Assembly (NCBI GenBank): GCA_946902875.1
Contig: OX336340.1
Coordinates: 2,898,351-2,962,350 of the forward strand
From: Nematopogon swammerdamellus
Lineage: Eukaryota > Arthropoda > Insecta > Lepidoptera > Adelidae
DNA: 64,000 bases
Direction: 5' to 3'
This document shows, one piece after another, positions 21,501 to 27,795 of the stretch (positions are counted from its first letter, which is position 1; every line of letters starts with the position of its first letter). The notes beneath the pieces were generated by a model that was not told the origin of the DNA, searched no databases, and was given only the letters and a program-made list of their open reading frames with translations. Both the position numbers and the translations under genes were made by a program.

Positions 21501-24500
21501 GCGAAGTCGCTCTACAGTCTCTTCGAAAAGTCTAGGCATGCCAAAATCGACGCTAAGCTCATTATATGCAGAGAGCTTCGAAAACGTCACTGGAAGCATC
21601 CTACAGAATATGGATAGTTAGAGAGAGGGGGGTCGAGAGCGGGGCTGGTGGTTCTCCACGTTTACGCGGAATCTTTGAGTAAACGTGGGCATGCCAAATT
21701 TTGTGAATTTTCTCGCGGCGAAAATGGCATGGAAACCAAGGGGTGTAAGCATATTAAATATTGGGGAAGCCAAGAGCTTAATATAAACACAAAAAAAAAA
21801 CTAAATAACGGCATTATCGCCGGCGGCGGGAGGCAGGCTTCCAAGCACGCCGGCGGGTGCAGGCCGTGGCTGCGGAGCTCTCCGAGATGCCTCTGTCAGC
21901 CTCGATAGCTCAGTGGTGCAGACAGTCGACTGTCGCTATTGATTGTTAAGCAACGCGGGGCCGGTCAGTACTTGGATGGGTGACCACTTGAACGTTGGAG
22001 GCTGACCGTGGTTCGGATTCCACGTAAAACTGTAGGTCTCTTCCCTTCTTAACTTACTCGGTGGTAGGGTTCAAGCCGCCCGGGTTGCTACCACCGCACT
22101 GAATGAAACGTCGGTCGAAACGGCTATGTAAATAGTTTGTGTTTTCCGTCCAGTTCAGTGTAGCCGGCACGACCGAAAGGAAGCACTGACATGGCACCTA
22201 GTTCACACGGTGTCATAACCCCATAGGCTGACACACGAGTCAGTAAGCCTGGATGCGCTATACATAGGAGGACAGGGGTAGCCGCGCGCCGGCGCAAACG
22301 CGCCAGCACGTCAATCTAGCGCCGGCGACCGATCTTAGTCTCGACAGGCTTACTGACTCGTGGGCTGACATCACGGATGTTGTAGGTGATGTAGCCAACC
22401 GTGTCAGTTTCCATAAAAAAAAACGTGAGGCAAGCTATGAACAATAGGTGTAGGTGTTATTACGTGGCTGTGTTCTTCTCTAGTTCAGTATAGCCAGCAA
22501 TCCAGAGAGAAATCTCCAGTATGACACCTACCTTCTCGGAGGTGATATTTGCTGGTCGGAGCGAGTACTCTGGCCCTTCTGACTCAGGCAACCATAGCGG
22601 ATTACATTTAAAAAAAATACATACAGCGTAACACCTGATCCTGACACACCTGTGCCGCCTCTTCCACTCCCATAATATTCTTCATGCATGCTCGTCGGTT
22701 ACGGGCACTACGCACTTGCCCCTTTTTAAGCACATGCCCGATCTGGTCCAGGTACGTGCGTCTAGGGCGACCCTCCCCGACTCAAAAAAATCTTGCGAGC
22801 CTTATATGAGTTGTTGATATTTAATTCGCAGCAATCGGGACTGTGGCGGACTAGCGGTCTGCTAGCGCTGGACGGAGCCCTCGGCTGGCTGCAGAATGTG
22901 ATCGCGTTCAGCGTTCTCTCGCTGGTCACACCGCTGACGTACGCGGTGGCGAGCGCTGCCAAGCGCATCGCAGTCATAGCGGCTTCCCTCATCCTACTGC
23001 GCAATTCCGTTACATCTGTCAATGTGCTGGGAATGTTCTTGGCTATTCTAGGAGTTCTCGCTTATAATAAAGTGAGTGATAATAATGTGTGGGGCCGGTA
23101 CTTTTTTTTTTTATATAATCCGGTATGGGTGGCTGACTCGAAGGGGCCAAAGCGCATGCTCCGACCAGCCAATGTCACCTCCGAGAAGGGAAGCAAGCAA
23201 TCCAGGGAAGTCTCCATACCGGAGACTTCCCTGGATTGCTGGCTATACTGGACTAGAGGAGAACACAACCGAGGCTGCTTTGCGGCCATCTTACATCCAG
23301 TACGGTGGTACCAACCCAGTCGGCTACAATTTGAGCCTACCACCTAGTAAGGGGCAACTTAAAAAGAATAGCCCACTGCATCTCTCCCCGTGCATGTCGT
23401 AAAAGGCGACTAAGGGATAAGAACAAGATGCCGTGCTAAAGGGCGACAGGCACGCCACCTCTCACCTTGGCACGGTTCTTCCACCGATTAAAGCAGCAGG
23501 TGGGTCTTCTTGCTGCTTAATCAATTGAATCTTGTTCGAATACTTTGCGAAACGTGGTGGTCGGTGTTGTGCTGTAATTTACCAGAGTTCTTGCAGCACA
23601 ACACCGATTACTCTGCTTACCCCGATTGTCGGGATTCAGCGTGTGTAATATGTATGATAATAATGTCAGCCTCGGTAGCTCAGTGGTGCGGTGGGCCGAC
23701 TGTCGATGGGATCATAAGCACACCTGGGCGCGGTCAGTGCATGGATGGGTGACCGCTCGACACGGGCTGGGCTCGGTTTGACCCGCCCGGGTAGGTACCA
23801 CGACGCTGAATGAAAGGTCGGTTGAAACGGCTATTTAAATAGTTCGCGTTTTCCGTCCAGTTCAGTGTAGCCGACATGAAATGAAGGGAAGCACTGACAT
23901 GGCACCTAGAACCGGTGTTATGGGCTGACATCACGGATGTTGCAGGTGATGAGCCAACCCAGTTTCCATAAAAAAATAAAAAATAATAATTATGACGAAT
24001 TCAATATTAGTCGAATAATAAATCTGTAAGGGATGGTCATGGAGTAAGTTACTTTGATTTATGAGATACTGCGTTTGTAAACTCTTATGTATGTATGTAT
24101 GTTCCTCCATAACTATTAAACCGATCATCCGAATTCGATTAAACTTACTACAAACACATTTTACTATACGGGACACAGGAGAGACTAAAAAATAAAATTC
24201 AGTTCCGGTTACGCTAAGATGTGGCTCTCATACAAGCCGAATTGTTCCGTTCGAATTTCACGCGAGCGAAGCCGCGGCCAAAAGCTAGTAAAGACATAAC
24301 ATAATATACGATTTGTACCGTGTGGGGTCGGTACTTAAAAAGAATAGCCCAACTGCATCTCTCCCCGTCGCATGTCGTAAAAGTCGACTAAGGGATCGTC
24401 AGCCTCGGCAGCTTAATGGTGCGGTCAGTTATTGGATGGATGACCGCCCGACTGTTGGAGGCTGACCGTGGTTCGGATTCCACGTTAAACTGTAGGTCCC

Positions 24501-25836
24501 TTCCCTTCTTACCTTACTAGGTGGTAGGGTTTATCCCGGCCGGGTTGGTACCACCGCACTGAGCGAAACGTCGGTCGAAACGGCTATGTAAATAGTTCGT
24601 GTTTTCCGTCCAGTTCAGTGTAGCCGGCGCGAAATGAAGGGAAGCACTGACATGGCACCTAGTTCACCCGGTGTTATGGGCTGACATCACGGATGTTGTA
24701 GGTGATGTAGCCAACCGTGTCAAGTTTCCATAAAAAAAAAAAAAAAAAACTTCTTGGAAAAACATGACACAATGGTTGGTGTAGAAAATATTTCAGCGAT
24801 CTAAAAATTATGACCTCTGTTTCTTTATATGTTCGTGAAATAATCATGCATGTAAGACAGAATATTGAAACATTTGAAGTAAATGAAACAGCATACTCTA
24901 CAAGGAACACGGGTCGCCTACGACCAGTTCCGCATCGGTTGGCAATGGCGGAAAAGCTGCCTAGGGTGATAGGTCCAAAGTTGTATGAGATTCTACCTGA
25001 GAACCTAAGAAGGGAAAAAGATGACAACAAATTCCGCACCCGTCTGAACAATCTGTTACATGAAAAATGCTTATATAAGCTATGCGAATTTATAAAGTGA
25101 ATTGATCATGTATTTAAATACATAATAAATAATATAACGAATAGGTACACAATTTGTATTTTTTTGTTTTTTTTTTATTAAAACTGATACGGTTGGCTAC
25201 ATCACCTACAACGTCCGTGATGTCAGCCCATAACACCGGGTGAACTAGGTGCCATGTCAGTGCTTCCCCCTTTGATCGTACCGGCTACACGGAACTGGTC
25301 GGAAAACACAAACTATTTACATAGCCGTTTAGACCGACGTTTCATTCAGTGCGGTGGTACCAACCCGGGCGGTCTAAACCCTACCACCAAGTAAGATTAG
25401 GAGGGAAGGGGCCTACAGTTTTACGAGGAAACCGAACCTCGGTCAGCCTCCAACGGTCAGCGGTCAGCCATCCAAGTACTGACCGCACCCAGCGTTGCTT
25501 AACATTCAATAGCGACAGTTGACTGTCTGCACCACTGAGCTATCGAGGCTGACAAATAATCATAATCAATGTATCCTAAGTGTTTTAGTTACTTACGAGT
25601 ATGTATTGGCGTGCCTCATGGAGTGTACGTGCACTGTGTATTTTCAGCTCTGTATTTGTGTGCTCTATGATTTGCTAATAAATATATCTTTATCTTTGTT
25701 TTCGTTGCAGGCTAAATACGATCAGCGGAGTACGGAGAAGCCCATACTGCCGGTGCACAACAGCAATGGCTACCAGAAGCTCCCGCCACACACGCCCCTA
25801 ATAGCGAAACAGAAACAATCATTATTGTTCGTATAA
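12218..25836 (+). CDS. SLC35E1: SLC35E1-like nucleotide-sugar/triose-phosphate-type transporter, five exons
   Basis: Complete gene: exons 12218-12542, 17030-17238, 21199-21324, 22832-23071 and 25711-25836, giving 341 residues. Phases join cleanly (ACA G|TA makes HTVKAT). The protein matches the SLC35E1 family of the drug/metabolite transporter (TPT) superfamily: [20 protein letters not shown] in TM1, [104 protein letters not shown] and [19 protein letters not shown]. About ten membrane helices and a short polar cytosolic tail are expected, in Golgi/endomembrane. The substrate is not settled even in mammals. The human protein is longer (about 410), mostly in the tail. An in-frame ATG at 11927 would add 97 residues; I chose 12218 because family similarity starts there. 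Introns of 4.5, 4.0, 1.5 and 2.6 kb are dense in transposons. Confidence 0.9.
12817..13372. mobile_element. long-TIR MITE, copy 2 (8-bp duplication), in SLC35E1 intron 1
   Basis: Same family as 8097-8638: GGGTGCGCTGTAG ... CTACAGCGCACCC with GATTTTGG on both sides. The two copies independently confirm the ends and the 8-bp duplication. Confidence 0.87.
13728..14050 (+). mobile_element. SINE, head A plus body, in SLC35E1 intron 1
   Basis: TACCGTTTGGGGCCGGTGC through GTCAGTTTCCATAAAA. Near full length without head B. Confidence 0.85.
14654..15118 (+). pseudogene. RTE-type non-LTR retrotransposon, 3' end
   Basis: Interrupted coding with [53 protein letters not shown] and an AYVQQW-like end, closing in (TGA)n. 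These are RTE-clade C-terminal hallmarks. Frame breaks and stops mark it as dead. Confidence 0.8.
15500..15960. other. A/T-rich intronic stretch, no gene assigned
   Basis: A 109-codon lysine-rich frame (15506-15835) has no recognisable motif and matches the base composition. I do not call it a gene. A (TGTC)n tract at about 15840 starts a dispersed repeat like those ending 'gccgcgggc'. Confidence 0.4.
15960..16225 (-). pseudogene. non-LTR RT C-terminal tail
   Basis: [34 protein letters not shown]. The TRNS..HR.A..EK..IGPKLYN pattern is the C-terminal end of several non-LTR RTs. A paralogue lies at 24810-25100. Confidence 0.65.
16251..16548 (+). mobile_element. SINE, deleted head A plus body
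   Basis: Head A has lost about 30 bp between TTTAAAAGAA and AAGTCGTAAAAG. Body and poly-A are complete. Confidence 0.8.
16554..16860 (-). repeat. tRNA-like dispersed repeat, copy 2
   Basis: Antisense relative of 10856-11130, with TCGTGGCTCAATGGTAAGAA and CATGGGTTGGAATCCCTC on the minus strand. Lies in SLC35E1 intron 1. Confidence 0.6.
17030..17238 (+). CDS. SLC35E1: SLC35E1-like exon 2
   Basis: Acceptor gtgtgtttcag, donor CAG|GTCCGT. Residues 109-178, from [13 protein letters not shown] to [11 protein letters not shown], spanning about three membrane helices. Confidence 0.9.
17262..17785. repeat. inverted pair of 'gggttccgta' repeats in SLC35E1 intron 2
   Basis: Left copy (+) GGTTCCGTATACGG to CGAGTTTTACTCGCGCAC; right copy (-) from about 17590 back to CCGTACGGGATAAGG. 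The GTAATAGGTAGCCCGTTGAA and (TGTC)n segments mirror each other, so the intron RNA could fold here. Confidence 0.7.
18599..18752. repeat. palindromic tRNA-like element
   Basis: About 40-bp arms (AAAGAGAAAAAATACATCCC then CAGGATTCGAACCTGG) mirror the right side (CCAGGTTCGAATCCTGG then GGGATGTATTTTTTTC). The minus strand reads like a tRNA 3' half with a perfect B box. The anticodon loop lacks the usual U33, so it is not called a functional tRNA gene. Confidence 0.65.
18776..18905 (+). repeat. SINE head B alone (5S/tRNA-like)
   Basis: GTCAGCCTCGGTAGCTCGG, AGTTAAGCACACCCAGGC, GATGGGTGACCATTC. No body follows. A more decayed head B lies at 18090-18190 (TGTTAAGCACACTGGG ... GTGGTTCGGATTTCAC). Confidence 0.7.
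18955..19110 (+). repeat. old SINE body
   Basis: GTTTGTGTTTTCCGTCTAGT, CACTGTAGCC, ACATAGCACCTAG. Divergent. Another old copy is at 19897-20085. Confidence 0.55.
20385..20660 (-). pseudogene. non-LTR element C-terminal fragment with zinc-finger-like motif
   Basis: [20 protein letters not shown] and [17 protein letters not shown]. The C-x2-C-x8-H-x4-C pattern follows RT or RNase H in jockey/R1-type elements. Confidence 0.72.
20660..21198. other. intronic A/T-rich sequence
   Basis: SLC35E1 intron 2 end. Apart from 'gggttccgta'-like wording at 20666 I see no gene or structured repeat before the exon 3 acceptor. Confidence 0.4.
21199..21324 (+). CDS. SLC35E1: SLC35E1-like exon 3
   Basis: Acceptor ctttttgtttcag, donor GTG|GTACGT. 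Residues 179-220, beginning [14 protein letters not shown], the conserved luminal/cytosolic loop plus one helix ending [12 protein letters not shown]. Confidence 0.87.
21896..22418 (+). mobile_element. SINE, head B plus body, carrying a nested MITE
   Basis: The best head B in the window: GTCAGCCTCGATAGCTCAGT, TTGTTAAGCAACGCGGGGCC, AGTACTTGGATGGGTGACC, GGAGGCTGAC, GTGGTTCGGATTCCACG. The body is interrupted at 22234-22362 by a MITE. Confidence 0.85.
22234..22362. mobile_element. 129-bp MITE inserted in a SINE (8-bp duplication)
   Basis: Ends CACGAGTCAGTAAGCCTG and its complement; GGCTGACA flanks both sides. The SINE consensus (ATGGGCTGACATCACGG) shows the empty site. Likely hAT-type by duplication length. 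Confidence 0.82.
22435..22612 (+). mobile_element. SINE type C
   Basis: TAGTTCAGTATAGCCAGCAA, CTTCTCGGAGGTGATATTTG, GCTGGTCGGAGC, ATTACATTTAAAAAAA. Other copies at 23098-23345 (-) and 56470-56655 (+). Its core resembles the type A body (CAGTTCAGTGTAGCCGGCA). Confidence 0.72.
22613..22790 (-). pseudogene. retroelement 3' coding fragment
   Basis: Minus-strand [24 protein letters not shown] peptide. Homologous to 48545-48770 (+), so a repeat rather than a gene. Confidence 0.6.
22832..23071 (+). CDS. SLC35E1: SLC35E1-like exon 4
   Basis: Acceptor tatttaattcgcag, donor AAA|GTGAGT. Residues 221-300, including [20 protein letters not shown] and [13 protein letters not shown], the most conserved part of the family. 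A SINE-derived repeat starts about 20 bp after the donor. Confidence 0.9.
23098..23345 (-). mobile_element. SINE type C, antisense, with internal foldback
   Basis: Poly-T, GGTATGGGTGGCTGACTCG, CCGACCAGCCAATGTCACCT. Contains a 20-bp perfect inverted repeat (23196-23215 with 23221-23240, 5-nt loop) not present in the other copies. Confidence 0.75.
23350..23660 (+). mobile_element. SINE type B in SLC35E1 intron 4
   Basis: Head A variant, then the type B body ending GATTCAGCGTGTGTAATATG. Sits between a type C SINE and a head-B SINE. Confidence 0.75.
23664..23968 (+). mobile_element. SINE, head B plus body
   Basis: GTCAGCCTCGGTAGCTCAGT, ATCATAAGCACACCTGGGCG, GCATGGATGGGTGACCGC, then the body directly; the second tRNA-like part of head B is missing. 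Confidence 0.8.
24090..24288 (+). mobile_element. Helitron-like 3' region
   Basis: TATGTTCCTCCATAAC, AAACCGATCATCCG, CGAGCGAAGCCGCGGCCAAA, ending AGCTAG before T. The 5' end is not clear. Confidence 0.5.
24316..24748 (+). mobile_element. full-length SINE: head A, head B, body
   Basis: TACCGTGTGGGGTCGGTAC to AAGTCGACTAAGGGAT, then GTCAGCCTCGGCAGCTTAAT, GGATGGATGACCGCCC, GGAGGCTGACCGTGGTTCGG, then body and poly-A. The same order occurs antisense at 53410-53847. Confidence 0.88.
24810..25100 (+). pseudogene. non-LTR RT C-terminal tail
   Basis: [35 protein letters not shown], stop. Same domain as 15960-16225 but from a different copy. Confidence 0.68.
25168..25552 (-). mobile_element. SINE, head B plus body, SLC35E1 intron 4
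   Basis: Antisense body, then CGGTCAGCCATCCAAGTAC, GCGTTGCTTAACATTCAATA and GAGCTATCGAGGCTGAC (head B reversed). Confidence 0.83.
25711..25836 (+). CDS. SLC35E1: SLC35E1-like exon 5 (terminal)
   Basis: Acceptor tttgttttcgttgcag, 41 codons then TAA. Hydrophilic cytosolic tail ([20 protein letters not shown]...KQKQSLLFV). The likely 3' UTR follows, containing a MITE-derived module (25970-26075) and, if long, an antisense SINE (26470-26825). AATAAA candidates lie near 26989. Confidence 0.85.
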   Translation, partial: AKYDQRSTEKPILPVHNSNGYQKLPPHTPLIAKQKQSLLFV

Positions 25837-25969
25837 TACAATCAGTTCCGCCGCAGATCAGAGACGAGCAGGGGCTAGATGGGAGTTGAAACGAGTCCTT
25901 CATCGCAGGAGAGTTTTGCTGCAGCTGCGACGGACGGCACTATGCGAGAACAGAGATTATTAACCTGTT

Positions 25970-26075
25970 TTGGTGGTTTAAAAAAAAATAACCAGGGTTA
26001 AATTACAGAAGATGCGTCGCGTCTTTAATTTAACCCTAACCTAATGTTGAGGCGGTGCATGTCGTTTTTGTTAAA
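25970..26075. repeat. MITE-derived module in the SLC35E1 3' UTR region
   Basis: TTTTGGTGGTTTAAAAAAAA, GATGCGTCGCG, AACCCTAACCTAATGTTGAG, GCATGTCGTTTTTG. The same module is inside the 8097 MITE and alone at 8985-9066, without the MITE's outer ends. Confidence 0.65.
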
Positions 26076-26469
26076 CTCCCATAGTGCAGTTTGGCTGCTA
26101 CCACAGCAGCTGCGTCAAAGCCCTCCTGCGATGAAGGAATCGTGGAGTAGAAGCGTCAGGACTGTCGTAGTGTCACTGCAGAGCTTTAGACATGACGGCA
26201 GAGCATATCTCATTGGCTGTCTGCGGAAGCACTGTTAAGCTCCGATAAGAGATGGCGTCATGTTACACAAATGTCAATTATACCCGAATATTCTATTGGT
26301 GGTAACCTGTAACCAATCCTCTCCTCAAATTGCGATTTTTTTCGACCATGCTACTTGATTATTATAAAAGATTGCGTGAAGTTATAATATGTCTGATCAT
26401 ATTGGGAAACCCTATGGGAAATCAGTTGAGTGTGTTTCGAGTATGTGATATTTTACCTATAAGCACACA

Positions 26470-26825
26470 AAATTTTTTTTTTTATTTTTTTTATTGAAAC
26501 TGACACGGTTAACTACATCACCTACAACATCCGTGATGTCAGCCCATAACACCGGGTGTACTTGGTGCCACGTCAGTGCTTCCCTTCGGTCGTGCCGGCT
26601 ACACTGAACTGGACGGAAAACACAAACTATTTACATATCCGTTTCGACCGACCTTTCATTCAGTGCGGTGGTAACAACCCGGGCGGGTAAACCCTACCAC
26701 CTAGTAATATAAGGGAGTCATATCCCTTAGTCGCCTTTTACGACATGCACGGGGAGAGATGCAGTGGGGATATTCTTTTAAAGTACCGGCCCCACACGGT
26801 ACAGTACCGGCCCCACACGGTAATG
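26470..26825 (-). mobile_element. SINE, head A plus body
   Basis: Antisense, poly-T to CACACGGTAA. The last 20 bp (CAGTACCGGCCCCACACGGT) are present twice in tandem. Confidence 0.83.
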
Positions 26826-27490
26826 ACCCCATCTAGCCTATATTCGTCTCACCTGTGAGCTCGGCTTAGCTAAATTAGGTAATTATTTAAATAATTGAAT
26901 TTATTACTTTTTACAAAGTATTACACGATTTTATAGTACGAGATGATCTGAGTGATAGATAATAACTTATGGCTTGTATTATTTTGTAAATAAATATGTT
27001 TATTTTGTTATTCAATTTACTGAATTATTTTTGTGAGGCTTTTAATTTGACGGTAGGACCCGCGGTGACGAGAACACCCTACGTTCGTTGTGAGATTCTT
27101 TTGAAGAAAATAAATCACAATTAAAATGAATTTATAAGTTACTTTCTTGTTTTATTGTGAATATTCACGTGCCCGCGTGATGTTAAATCCAACTACGGCG
27201 AAGCACAAGGGGGTTATTACTTCACACATACCATAAACGCTGTACCCGACAATCAAAAAGCAGATGAATCGATATTGTGCTGCAGAAATTCAAGCAAACT
27301 ACAGAACAAGACCTTCGACCACCTTTCGATCGGAAGTTCTTTCAACCATCCACAGGTAGGTAACCTAACTCTTAGTTAAATCGAAAATTCCGCCAGTTCT
27401 AATTCAATGAGAAGAAGAAACTGACAAACAAACTTATAATACTTGTAAATAATTAACCCATACTACCACTAACAAGAACATTAATATTTA
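26826..27490. other. gene-poor sequence 3' of SLC35E1
   Basis: A/T-rich. AATAAA near 26989 is a candidate poly-A signal. A degenerate antisense type B SINE piece lies at about 27225-27345 (GACAATCAAAAAGCAGATGA). No exon found. Confidence 0.4.
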
Positions 27491-27643
27491 ACCCCCGACG
27501 AAAAAGGAGGGGTGTTGTCTGTGGCATCGTAGCTTCCAAACAGATTGGAAAATTTGGATCCGGTTTTATTTATTAGTAAGCAGGTTTAACCCGGATGGTT
27601 CTTAGCTATGTTTGATGAAGATCAGGTCAGCGGAATCGAAGGT
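27490..27643 (+). repeat. lepidopteran 'acccccgacg' repeat, split by the BEL/Pao element
   Basis: TTAACCCCCGACGAAAAAGG, GTCTGTGGCATCGTAGC, GATGGTTCTTAGCTATG. It resumes after 34219 with TCATCGGCTCTTTTCC, confirming the AAGGT duplication. Confidence 0.6.
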
Positions 27644-27766
27644 TATAAAAGACGAAAACGAGATTTCAGTGGAAAAAAGTAGCCATTTAATGACAAGTTG
27701 CTATGACAACGTATTTTTACATTTTTCTATTTGTTTGGCATTTTTCAAACCTGCCTGTCGCAAACA
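27644..27766 (-). repeat. 3' LTR of the BEL/Pao element
   Basis: 123 bp, plus-strand TATAAAAGACG...GCAAACA, matching the other LTR base for base by eye. Preceded on the plus strand by AAGGT. Confidence 0.9.
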
Positions 27767-27795
27767 TCCTGCCCCCTTCGTGCTGAAGCACACCT

